A stretch of 64,000 nt of DNA from Falsiroseomonas oleicola (GTDB lineage Bacteria; Pseudomonadota; Alphaproteobacteria; Acetobacterales; Acetobacteraceae), in NCBI RefSeq assembly GCF_019029495.1, contig NZ_JAERQM010000004.1, positions 497,975 to 561,974 of the forward strand, written 5' to 3'. Position numbers and translations under genes: made by a program. This document shows, piece by piece, positions 54,172 through 62,244 of the stretch (the first letter of the stretch is position 1; each line of letters opens with the position of its first letter). The notes under the pieces were generated by a model that ran no database searches, was not told the DNA's origin, and saw only the letters and a program-made list of their open reading frames with translations.

Positions 54172-55572
54172 ATGGCGACACGGGACGGCGCGGTTGGACG
54201 CGCCTTGACCTTCTTCGATGAGGGTGGGTTCGAGGGACTGCTGGCGGAGCTCGTCGCCATCCCCTCCACCTCGCAGGAGGAGTCCGGCGCCCCGGGGCTG
54301 GTGGCCTATCTCGACACCGCGATGCGCCCCTGGCTGGAGCGGATGGGCTTCGCGGTCACCATCTCGCCCAACCCGCTGCCCGGCTTCGGCCCCATCCTGA
54401 CCGCCCAGCGGATCGAGGACCCGGCCCGCCCGACCGTGCTTCTCTACGGCCATGGCGACACGGTGCGCGGGCTGGAGGACCAGTGGCGCGCCGGCCTCTC
54501 GCCCTGGAAGCTGACGCGGGAGGATGGCCGCTGGTACGGCCGCGGCACCGCCGACAACAAGGGCCAGCACGCCCTGAACCTGGCGGCGCTGGAGGCGGTG
54601 CTGGCGGAGCGCGGCGGCAAGCTCGGCGCCAATGTGAAGCTGGTGATCGAGACGGCGGAGGAGCGTGGCTCCAAGGGCCTGCGCGAATTCATCGCCGGCC
54701 ATGCGCAGGAACTGGCGGCGGATGCGCTGATCGCCTCCGACGGGCCGCGGGTGGAGCCCGGTGTGCCGACCATCGCCACCGGCACGCGCGGCACCTTCCA
54801 TTTCGAACTGCGGGTGAAGCTGCGCGAGGGTGGCGTGCATTCCGGCCATTGGGGCGGGCTGACGACCGACCCCGCGATCCGCCTGTCGCATGCGCTGGCC
54901 ACCATCATGGATCATGACGGCAAGATCCTGGTGCGCGGCTGGCTGCCGGCGGGTGGCGTGCCGGCGCCGGTGAAGAAGGTGCTGGAAGGCTGCCCGGTGG
55001 GCGGCGGCGACGGCGCGGCGACGATCGACGCGCATTGGGGCGAGCCCGGCCTGACCTCGGCCGAGAAGATCTATGGCTGGAACAGCTTCATCGTGCTGGC
55101 CATGCTGTCCGGCCGTCCGGAGAACCCGGTGAATGCCGTGGCGCCGGAAGCCACGGCCTTTTGCCAGATCCGCTACACGGTGGACACCGCGCCGACGGTC
55201 TTCGAACCGGCCCTGCGCGCGCATCTGGATGCCCATGGGCTGGCGGATGTGCAGATCGTGAACCCCGGCATCCGCATGCCCGCCAGCCGGACCGCGCCGG
55301 ACCACCCCTGGGTGGGATGGACGCAGGACTCCATGGCGCGGACCCTCGGCAAGCGGGTGCAGATCATCCCGGCGAGCTCGGGCGGGCTGCCCGGCGATGT
55401 CTTCGTCGATCATCTCGGCGTGCCGCTGGTCTGGATTCCGCACAGCTACAATGGCTGCAAGCAGCATGGGCCGGATGAGCACATGCTGATCTCCGCGGCG
55501 CGGGAAGGCATCGCCAGTTTCGCCGGCATCTGGTGGGACCTGGGCGAGGCGGGGACACCGCCGCGCGGCTGA
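54172..55572 (+). CDS. M20-family metallopeptidase
   Basis: 466 residues from ATG 54172. Metal site: the first His in LLYGHGDTVRG, bridging Asp in GRGTADNKGQ, the Glu pair in ETAEERGSKG, Asp in ASDGPRVE and a late His in CKQHGPDEH. The dimerisation lid (GTFHFELRVKLREGGVHSGHWGG) is typical of ArgE/CPG2-type M20 dipeptidases. No signal peptide, so cytosolic. The substrate (dipeptide or N-acyl amino acid) is unknown. Confidence 0.92.
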   Translation: MATRDGAVGRALTFFDEGGFEGLLAELVAIPSTSQEESGAPGLVAYLDTAMRPWLERMGFAVTISPNPLPGFGPILTAQRIEDPARPTVLLYGHGDTVRGLEDQWRAGLSPWKLTREDGRWYGRGTADNKGQHALNLAALEAVLAERGGKLGANVKLVIETAEERGSKGLREFIAGHAQELAADALIASDGPRVEPGVPTIATGTRGTFHFELRVKLREGGVHSGHWGGLTTDPAIRLSHALATIMDHDGKILVRGWLPAGGVPAPVKKVLEGCPVGGGDGAATIDAHWGEPGLTSAEKIYGWNSFIVLAMLSGRPENPVNAVAPEATAFCQIRYTVDTAPTVFEPALRAHLDAHGLADVQIVNPGIRMPASRTAPDHPWVGWTQDSMARTLGKRVQIIPASSGGLPGDVFVDHLGVPLVWIPHSYNGCKQHGPDEHMLISAAREGIASFAGIWWDLGEAGTPPRG

Positions 55573-55698
55573 TCAACTCCTGCTACGGCGCGTTACGCTT
55601 CCTCACGCGAAGTGGCGTGCTTCGACACGCCCCTGTTGCATGGGGTGCCCATCTTCCTCCTGCGGCCGGCGATTGGTTCGGCCACGAGGAGAAGCAAG

Positions 55699-56265
55699 AT
55701 GACGTCGATGAGGATCGCCCTGTTCGCCGGTGCCGCCATGACCCTCGCAGCGGTCGCGCTGCCGGCGCTCGCCCAGCCGGCCCCCGGCGCTGGCCCGGGC
55801 GGCCCGCCCGCCCGCGGCTTCGCGATGGGGGAGGCCTTCGCCCGGGCCGATGCGAACAATGACGGCCGCGTCAGCCGCGACGAGGGCTGGGCCTGGCTGC
55901 AGGCCCGCTTCCAGGAGGTCGATGCCGACCGCGATGGCGGCGTGACGGTGGAGGAGATGCAGGCCTATGCCCAGGCCCGCATGGGCAACCGCGGCCAGCG
56001 TCGCGGCGCGCAGCAGCACGGTGCCACCATGTTCCGGGCGCTGGATGCGAATGCCGATGGCAAGGTGACGCTGGAGGAAATCCGGCCCTTCGCCGAGGCG
56101 ATGTTCCGCGCCCGCGACGTGAACAGCGACGGCGCGCTGACGCGGGAGGAAGTGCGCCCGCGCCATCGCGGTCCGCGCCATGGCCAGCACCAGCACCGTG
56201 GCCCGGGCGAGCATCGCGGCCCGGGTGAGCGCGGCGGCCCGCCGCCGGCCGCACCGGCGAACTGA
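55699..56265 (+). CDS. secreted EF-hand protein
   Basis: 188 residues from ATG 55699 with RBS GAGGAGAAG. The signal peptide ends at PALAQ (about residue 26). Four EF-hand loops: DANNDGRVSRDE, DADRDGGVTVEE, DANADGKVTLEE and DVNSDGALTREE, all with complete calcium-ligand spacing. The tail is His/Arg/Gly-rich (RHRGPRHGQHQHRGPGEHRG), a plausible metal-binding region. It is probably a periplasmic calcium sensor or buffer. Confidence 0.9.
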   Translation: MTSMRIALFAGAAMTLAAVALPALAQPAPGAGPGGPPARGFAMGEAFARADANNDGRVSRDEGWAWLQARFQEVDADRDGGVTVEEMQAYAQARMGNRGQRRGAQQHGATMFRALDANADGKVTLEEIRPFAEAMFRARDVNSDGALTREEVRPRHRGPRHGQHQHRGPGEHRGPGERGGPPPAAPAN

Positions 56266-56348
56266 GCCAGTCGGACAGACATGAGGTGTCGGAGGGGCGA
56301 AGGCTCCTCCGGCGCATCGTGCGAAATCGACTGGAGGAGAGCCCGGGA

Positions 56349-56423
56349 TGGTGGGCGCGACAGGGATTGAACCTGTGACCCTTCGCGTGTGAAGCGAATG
56401 CTCTACCGCTGAGCTACGCGCCC
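56349..56423 (-). tRNA. tRNA-Val (anticodon CAC)
   Basis: 75 nt including the encoded 3' CCA. The acceptor stem GGGCGCG pairs with CGCGCCC; D-arm GCTC-AGCGGTA-GAGC; anticodon stem TTCGC/GCGAA around loop TTCACAC with anticodon CAC; T-arm ACAGG-TTCAATC-CCTGT. All stems pair cleanly. Confidence 0.97.
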
Positions 56424-56513
56424 ATCCCGGGAGCGCGGAATTAGATCGGGGCAGGTGGAGTGTCAAGCGAGGGATGTCTTGGAAGTGGCGCGTGCCACAC
56501 GATATCCACCGCC

Positions 56514-57314
56514 ATGCAAGCAAGCCCCGTGATCCTGGCCGGCCTTCTGGCCCTGGCCCCGCTGGCCGCCCCGGCGCAGGCACAGCCGATCCGCGCGACC
56601 TATGATGTCTATGCGGCGGGCATGACGATCCTGCAGCTCGAAGCCATCTTCGACATCTCGCCGCAGGGCTATCGCGTGGAAACGCGGCTGCGCACCCGCG
56701 GCATCGCCGCCGCCTTCGTGCCCGGCGAGCAGACCTCCCGCGCCGTCGGCACCTGGCGGGGGGATGCGGCGCGGCCCAGCAGTTTCCGCGCGGAAGGCGT
56801 CTGGCGCGGACGCCCGCGGCTGATCGACCTGGGGTGGGAGGGCGGCAATCCGGTCATCCAGGCGCTGGTGCCGCCCAATGACGAGGAAAGGGAGGCGGTG
56901 CCGGAGGCTGACCGCCTGGGCACCATCGACTCGCTCTCCGCCATGGCGCTCCTTTCCCGCGCCGTGGCCACCACGGGAAGCTGCGAGGGGCAGGCGCCGG
57001 TCTTCGACGGAAGGCGGCGCAGCGACTTCATCAGCCGGAATGGGGGGCAGGAGGTGATTCGCCCCTGGCGCGCCGCCTGGCACGGCCAGGCGCTGCGCTG
57101 CGGCTTCGAGGGACGACTGGTTTCCGGCTTCATGCGCGACCAGCGGCGGGACCAGGCGGCGGCGCCGCAGCGCGGCACGGCCTGGATCGCGGCGCCCTAT
57201 GCCGGCGCGCCGCCGATTCCGGTGCGGATCGAGATGGAAAGCCGCTGGTTCGGAAGTGCGACCGCCGTGCTGCTGACGGCGGAATCCTCAACCGTGGCGC
57301 AGCGCAGCCAGTAG
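56514..57314 (+). CDS. DUF3108 domain protein, exported
   Basis: 266 residues from ATG 56514. Signal peptide: MQASPVILAGLLALAPLAAPAQAQ. The mature part starts as a beta-rich DUF3108 domain (IRATYDVYAAGMTILQLEAIFDISPQGYRVETRLRTRG). The role of this periplasmic family is not established. Its 3' end overlaps the convergent gph gene by 27 bp. Confidence 0.85.
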   Translation: MQASPVILAGLLALAPLAAPAQAQPIRATYDVYAAGMTILQLEAIFDISPQGYRVETRLRTRGIAAAFVPGEQTSRAVGTWRGDAARPSSFRAEGVWRGRPRLIDLGWEGGNPVIQALVPPNDEEREAVPEADRLGTIDSLSAMALLSRAVATTGSCEGQAPVFDGRRRSDFISRNGGQEVIRPWRAAWHGQALRCGFEGRLVSGFMRDQRRDQAAAPQRGTAWIAAPYAGAPPIPVRIEMESRWFGSATAVLLTAESSTVAQRSQ

Positions 57315-57938
57315 CGCAGGAAGGTCGGAGGGGCGTTCCGCGATCGGCGCTGTGCCGGCCATGGCGCGCGGGCCATAGCCCCAGCCGGCGAAGATCGCCC
57401 GCACCCCGGCGCCCTGGGCGGCGGCCATGTCGTTATGGTGGTCGCCGATCATCACCGCGCTTTCGGGCGTGCCGCCGGCATCGCGCAGGGTGCCGAGCAG
57501 ATGGCCCGGATCGGGCTTGCGGGTGGGATAGGTGTCGCCGCCGCCGATGGTGGCGAAGGCCGATTCCAGCCCGAGTTCCCGCAGCAGCGTCACGGCGGGC
57601 ACGACCGGCTTGTTGGTGCAGACCGCCAGCCGCCAGCCATCGGCGGCGAGGCTCTCCACGACCTGGCGGATGCCCTCGAAGGGCGCGGTCTCCACCACGG
57701 CATGCGCGCCGTAATCGACCAGGAAGGAGTCCAGCGCCGCCGGGTCGAAGGCCTGGCCACGCGCGGCCAGGGCCTTTTCCACCAGGGCCTTGGCGCCATC
57801 GCCGATCATCGCCACGACCTCCGGCCGGGTGAAGCCGGGCAGGTCGCGCTGCGCCATCAGGCGGTCCAGCGCGGCGTGGAGATCGGGCGCGCTGTCCACC
57901 AGCGTGCCATCGAGGTCGAAGACGGCGATCGGTTGCAT
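57288..57938 (-). CDS. gph: phosphoglycolate phosphatase-like HAD hydrolase
   Basis: 216 residues from ATG 57938. HAD motif I FDLDGTLVDSAPDLH (nucleophile Asp), cap domain 15-85, motif II VCTNKP, motif III Lys in TRKPDPGHLL, motif IV MIGDHHNDMAAAQGAG. This matches Gph-type phosphatases that clear 2-phosphoglycolate. Substrate assignment rests on family similarity. A longer start at 57995 lacks support. Confidence 0.88.
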   Translation of the reverse strand: MQPIAVFDLDGTLVDSAPDLHAALDRLMAQRDLPGFTRPEVVAMIGDGAKALVEKALAARGQAFDPAALDSFLVDYGAHAVVETAPFEGIRQVVESLAADGWRLAVCTNKPVVPAVTLLRELGLESAFATIGGGDTYPTRKPDPGHLLGTLRDAGGTPESAVMIGDHHNDMAAAQGAGVRAIFAGWGYGPRAMAGTAPIAERPSDLPALLAALRHG

Positions 57939-58051
57939 GGCCCCCGATAAGCCGGGCCGGCCTGCGCGGCAAGCCGGCCTCGTTACCTGCGGCAATGCGA
58001 GTTGACCGATGGCACCTTGCGGCGCGACGGGCGCTCGGACTACCCGGGGGC

Positions 58052-59362
58052 ATGAGCACAGCCGCCGTGATTCTTGCCGCAGGCCTCGGTACCCGCATGC
58101 GGTCCCGCCAGCCCAAGGCCCTGCACCCGATCGCCGCCCGGCCGATGCTGCGGCACATCCTCGCCGCCGCCACCGAGGTCTTCGACCGCGCCGTGGTGGT
58201 CATCGGCCCCGATATGCCGGAGCTGGAGCGCATCGCCGCGCCGCATCCGGTGGTGGTGCAGGTGGACCGGCTGGGCACCGGCCATGCGGCCCTGCAGGCG
58301 GCCGCGCTGCTGGAGGATTTCGCGGGCGATGTGGCGGTGCTCTACGCCGACAATCCGCTCATCACGCCGGAGACGCTGCGCCGCCTGGCCGCGGCGCGTG
58401 GCGAGGCAGGTCTGGCGCTGGTGGCGATGCGGCCGGTCGATCCGGGCCGCTATGGCCGGGTGCTGACGGACGCGACCGGCGATGTGCAGCGCGTGGTCGA
58501 ATGGGCGGATGCGACGCCGGCGGAGCGCGAGGTCGGCCTCTGCAATGCCGGCGTGATCTGCGCACCCGCGTCAAAACTGTTCGGCTGGCTGCGGGCGATC
58601 CGCAACGACAACGCCAAGGGCGAATACTACCTGACCGATGCGGTCGCCCTGGCCCGCCAGGATGGCCAGCGCGTGGTCGCCATCGAGGCGCCGGAAGCCG
58701 AGCTTCGCGGCATCAACAGCCGTGCGGAGCTTGCGGCGGCGGAGGCCTCCGTCCAGGCGCGGCTGCGGGCGGCGGCGATGGCAGGGGGCGCGACGCTGAT
58801 CCAGCCGGACAGCGTGACCTTCGCCTTCGACACCCAGCTCGGCCAGGACGTCACCATCGGCCCGAATGTCGTCTTCGGCCCCGGCGTGGTGGTGGAGGAT
58901 GAGGTCGAGATCCGCGCCTTCAGCCATCTGGAAGGCTGCATCGTGCGCAACGGCGCGGTGATTGGCCCCTTCGCCCGGCTGCGGCCCGGCACGCTGGTGG
59001 AACGCGCCGCCCATGTCGGCAATTTCGTGGAGCTGAAGGCCACCGTGCTGGGGGAGGGGGCCAAGGCCAACCACCTCAGCTATCTGGGCGATGCCACCAT
59101 CGGCGCGGGCGCGAATATCGGCGCGGGTACCATCACCTGCAATTATGATGGCGTGAACAAGCATCGGACCGAGATCGGCGCCGGGGCCTTCATCGGCTCC
59201 GACTCCGCCCTTGTCGCGCCGGTGCGGGTCGGCGCGCGGGCGCTGGTCGCGGCCGGCAGCGTGATTACCGAGGATGTGCCGGACGATGCCCTGGCCATCG
59301 CGCGTGGCCGCCAGGCCAACAAGCCGGGACGCGGCTTTCGCGGCAAGGGAGGGAAGGCCTGA
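58052..59362 (+). CDS. glmU: bifunctional GlmU (GlcN-1-P acetyltransferase / GlcNAc-1-P uridyltransferase)
   Basis: 436 residues from ATG 58052. The N-terminal uridyltransferase has AAVILAAGLGTRMRSRQPKALHPIA and LYADNPLITPETL, where the usual DxPL is DNPL. The C-terminal left-handed beta-helix acetyltransferase has VRNGAVIGPFARLRPGT, HVGNFVELK, NHLSYLGDATIGAGANIGAGTITCNYDG. It makes UDP-GlcNAc for peptidoglycan and LPS. Its stop overlaps glmS by one base. Confidence 0.96.
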   Translation: MSTAAVILAAGLGTRMRSRQPKALHPIAARPMLRHILAAATEVFDRAVVVIGPDMPELERIAAPHPVVVQVDRLGTGHAALQAAALLEDFAGDVAVLYADNPLITPETLRRLAAARGEAGLALVAMRPVDPGRYGRVLTDATGDVQRVVEWADATPAEREVGLCNAGVICAPASKLFGWLRAIRNDNAKGEYYLTDAVALARQDGQRVVAIEAPEAELRGINSRAELAAAEASVQARLRAAAMAGGATLIQPDSVTFAFDTQLGQDVTIGPNVVFGPGVVVEDEVEIRAFSHLEGCIVRNGAVIGPFARLRPGTLVERAAHVGNFVELKATVLGEGAKANHLSYLGDATIGAGANIGAGTITCNYDGVNKHRTEIGAGAFIGSDSALVAPVRVGARALVAAGSVITEDVPDDALAIARGRQANKPGRGFRGKGGKA

Positions 59363-61185
59363 TGTGCGGGATCGTCGGAGTCGTCGGGCGGGAAGACGCC
59401 GCGCCAAGGCTGCTGGAGGCGCTGCGCCGCCTGGAATATCGCGGCTATGACAGCGCCGGCGTGGCGACGCTGGTGAATGGCCATATCGAGCGCCGCCGGG
59501 CCGAGGGCAAGCTGGCCAACCTGGCCATCGTGCTGGACCAGATGCCGCTGCCCGGCACCACCGGCATCGGCCACACCCGCTGGGCGACGCATGGCGCCCC
59601 GGTGGAGCGCAACGCGCATCCGCATGGCACGGCGCGGGTCAGCGTGGTGCATAACGGCATCATCGAGAACCACGCCGAACTGCGCCTGGAGCTGGAGGCG
59701 CAGGGCCAGGATTTCGAGACCGAGACCGATACCGAGACGTTTGCCCGGCTGGTCGACTGGCATCTGCAACAGGGCGCGACGCCGGAGCAGGCGGCCTCGC
59801 GCGCCCTCAAGCGTGTGCATGGCGCCTTCGCGCTGGCCATGATGTTCGCCGGGCATCCGCGCAAGCTGATCGCGGCCCGGCAGGGCGCGCCTTTGGCCAT
59901 CGGCTTTGGCGACAACGAGATGTTCGTGGGCTCCGACGCCCTGGCGCTCGCGCCGATGACGCGGCGCATCGCCTATCTGGAGGAGGGCGACTGGGCGGTC
60001 GTCTCCGACACCGGCGCGGATTTCTTCGATTCCGAGGATCGTCCGGTGCAGCGCCAGGTGCGGCTGACCGCCATCTCCGGCGCCGCCGTCGGAAAGGGCA
60101 ATTTTCGGCATTTCATGGAAAAGGAGCTGCATGAGCATCCGGCGGTGCTGGGTGACACCTTGCAGCAGTATCTCGACCCCGGCACCCGCGCCGTGGCCCT
60201 GCCGCCGTTGCCCTTCGACCCGGCGGTGGTGCCGCGCCTGACCATGTCCGCCTGCGGCAGTGCCTTCCTGGCGGCGCAGGTCGGCCGCTACTGGATCGAG
60301 CAACTGGCCCGCATTCCGGTGGATGCCGATGTCGCCAGCGAATTGCGCTACCGCGAACCGCCCTTCTCCGAGGGTGGCGGCGCCATCCTCGTCTCCCAGT
60401 CCGGCGAGACGGCGGACACCATGGCGGCGCTGCGGCTGCTGCAACAGGGCGGCCAGAAGGTGCTGTCCGTGGTGAACGTGCCGGAAAGCAGCATGGCGCG
60501 GGAGAGTGACGGCGCGCTGTTGACCGTCGCGGGGCCGGAGATCGGCGTCGCCTCGACCAAGGCCTTCACCGCGCAGCTCGCCTTGCTGGCCTGCCTGGCG
60601 ATCGGTTTCGGCCGGGCGCGCGGCACATTGGATGAGGCGACGGCGCGGCTGCTGGCCAATACCCTGACCGAGGTGCCGGGCCATGCCGCCTTGATCCTGG
60701 AACAGGACGCGGAAATCCGCGCCATGGCGGCGGAGGTGGCGCAGGCGCGGGACGTGCTGTTCCTGGGCCGTGGCGCGATGATGCCCATCGCCATGGAAGG
60801 CGCGCTGAAGCTGAAGGAACTCTCCTACATCCATGCGGAGGGTTATGCGGCCGGGGAGATGAAGCACGGCCCCATCGCGCTGATCGACAAGGACGTGCCG
60901 GTGATCGCGCTGTGTCCCTCCGGCCCGCTATTCGAGAAGACGGCCTCGAACCTTCAGGAAGCGGCGGCGCGGGGTGGGCGGATCATGGCCTTCACCGATG
61001 CAGTGGGCGCCAAGGCGCTGAGGCGCTTTGCCGAAAGGGTGATCGTGCTTCCGACGGTGCACCCCTTCGCCGCGCCGATCCTGCACGCCATCCCGGTGCA
61101 GGTGCTGGCCTATCACGTGGCCGTGCTGAAGGGTACGGATGTGGACCAGCCGCGCAACCTGGCGAAGAGCGTGACGGTGGAGTAG
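59362..61185 (+). CDS. glmS: glutamine-fructose-6-phosphate aminotransferase GlmS
   Basis: 607 residues, full length. The N-terminal nucleophile Cys2 in MCGIVGVVG, glutaminase motifs (RRLEYRGYDSAGVAT, GHTRWATHG), two SIS domains (SQSGETADT; VASTKAFTAQLALLA) and the C-terminal NLAKSVTVE end typical of the enzyme. First step of hexosamine synthesis. The 3' end of glmS is the known recognition site for Tn7-type insertion, and a mobile region begins right behind it here. Confidence 0.97.
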   Translation: MCGIVGVVGREDAAPRLLEALRRLEYRGYDSAGVATLVNGHIERRRAEGKLANLAIVLDQMPLPGTTGIGHTRWATHGAPVERNAHPHGTARVSVVHNGIIENHAELRLELEAQGQDFETETDTETFARLVDWHLQQGATPEQAASRALKRVHGAFALAMMFAGHPRKLIAARQGAPLAIGFGDNEMFVGSDALALAPMTRRIAYLEEGDWAVVSDTGADFFDSEDRPVQRQVRLTAISGAAVGKGNFRHFMEKELHEHPAVLGDTLQQYLDPGTRAVALPPLPFDPAVVPRLTMSACGSAFLAAQVGRYWIEQLARIPVDADVASELRYREPPFSEGGGAILVSQSGETADTMAALRLLQQGGQKVLSVVNVPESSMARESDGALLTVAGPEIGVASTKAFTAQLALLACLAIGFGRARGTLDEATARLLANTLTEVPGHAALILEQDAEIRAMAAEVAQARDVLFLGRGAMMPIAMEGALKLKELSYIHAEGYAAGEMKHGPIALIDKDVPVIALCPSGPLFEKTASNLQEAAARGGRIMAFTDAVGAKALRRFAERVIVLPTVHPFAAPILHAIPVQVLAYHVAVLKGTDVDQPRNLAKSVTVE

Positions 61186-61202
61186 TGGGACCCTATGGGA
61201 AT

Positions 61203-61322
61203 CCGGAAACTTCCCCGCGATTTATCACGTATTTACAGAGCTTTATGCGGCTTCTAAGCGGAAACCGACGGTTGCGGTGAAAACGGCTATGTAGAGACGT
61301 AGCCGAAATCGGAAACTTTCCG
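61203..61322 (+). repeat. direct repeat pair CGGAAACTT(T)CC behind glmS
   Basis: CCGGAAACTTCCCC (61203-61216) and TCGGAAACTTTCCG (61309-61322), 106 bp apart. They share CGGAAACTT and pyrimidine-rich ends. The first begins 17 bp after the glmS stop. They could be recombinase core or arm sites, or chance similarity. Confidence 0.35.
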
Positions 61323-61408
61323 TTGTGCAGGCCAAACCCTTGATCCTGCACGCAAGATGGCCGTTGAACTGGCCTGATCAGTTCCGCCAGTTGTTCGCCC
61401 TGATGCAA

Positions 61409-61459
61409 GCCGTGGTCGTGCTCCCCTCCGCCTACGGCTGCGGGGAGCACGACCACGGC
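61409..61459. repeat. 18-bp perfect inverted repeat
   Basis: GCCGTGGTCGTGCTCCCC (61409-61426) and its exact reverse complement (61442-61459) enclose a 15-bp loop. The stem is fully paired with no following T-run, in an intergenic stretch 224 bp after glmS. It is probably a mobile-element end structure, a strong hairpin, or a remnant of a former terminator. Confidence 0.7.
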
Positions 61460-61764
61460 GCGGCGACGGCTCGCTGCTCGGTGTAGGCGCAGTTCCTGAA
61501 CTGCAAGCTCCCGTCGCCGGAATCACCGTTGCCGCTGTTGCGCATGAGGCGGACGCGCATTGATGTGGTCGGCTGGGCCCGCCCAACACGTCCGGCTGTT
61601 CGCCGACACTGTGGTGCTGGCGGTCAGTAGTTCCTCGGGGCTCCCACCGAGCGGCCAGGCAGCGCCCGGCGCGGATCTGAGCACAAAGGGCCTTTGACTG
61701 CTGTCCCGGTGCGGGAATGCAACCATATCCCCGCATCCCGCCGCACGACGTTTGAGCCGTCCGC

Positions 61765-62005
61765 CTAGCCAAAGCTCTGCGCCTCGGACAGCCGCCTCAG
61801 CGTCAGCCTCGGCTGGCAGGCCCGGCATCTTGTTCCGGCAGACGTTTCAGCGCGGCTTGCCACCTGCCGAACTCTGGCATCGACCGCTGGCCATTCATCG
61901 CTGAATGCCGTCGTGCCGGACCGCAGAAGCTTCCGCACCACCTTCTGCGACAGCCTGATGTCGCGATAGGCAGCTTGACGGCCAGCCCCTGCACGAACCG
62001 CACGC
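61765..62005 (-). pseudogene. remnant of an IS21-family transposase (IstA N-terminal part)
   Basis: On the minus strand three short reading frames in succession give RFVQGLAVK, then LSQKVVRKLLRSGTTAFSDEW, then SMPEFGRWQAALKRLPEQ, then RLTLRRLSEAQ. The order and wording match the N-terminal third of IS21-type IstA proteins (SxKVVRKxxRSG ... PxxGRWxxxLxxLL ... RLTLxRxxEE), with at least three frameshifts. The rest of istA and istB were not found. It is a degraded insertion sequence fragment. The match is from memory of the family. Confidence 0.6.
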
Positions 62006-62244
62006 TGCGAAAACACGCGCTGTGGTCTCGACCACTGACCTCCGCAACACGGCCCTTGTCATGCCCGGAGCGAGCGCGACCCGACCCACAGACGGATCAC
62101 GATGGAGCGCCCATTAAGCCAGAGCTAAGCCCACGCCCCGTAATAATCCAAATCTGAGCCAGCCACATCAGTGCGATTCACGCTTGCGATTTCGTAATCT
62201 TCGTATAGTGTGATAGACTGGTATATTTTTGACGGTGTCAACTG

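Larger units (their letters stand above)
61186..62244. other. gene-poor junction between glmS and the integrase
   Basis: 1059 bp without an intact gene, with lower GC and several broken frames. It contains a 12-bp direct repeat pair near the glmS end, an 18-bp perfect inverted repeat at 61409-61459, a frameshifted IS21-type istA fragment on the minus strand (about 61765-62005) and an AT-rich promoter-like stretch just before the integrase (TATAGT, TATATTTTT at about 62200-62230). The segment 61460-61760 shows no recognisable coding or RNA signal. Confidence 0.7.

Noticed and set aside
61186..62244. Tn7 insertion at glmS
   Set aside because: No TnsA, TnsB, TnsC or TnsD homologue and no recognisable Tn7-type end near the glmS stop; a tyrosine recombinase is present instead.
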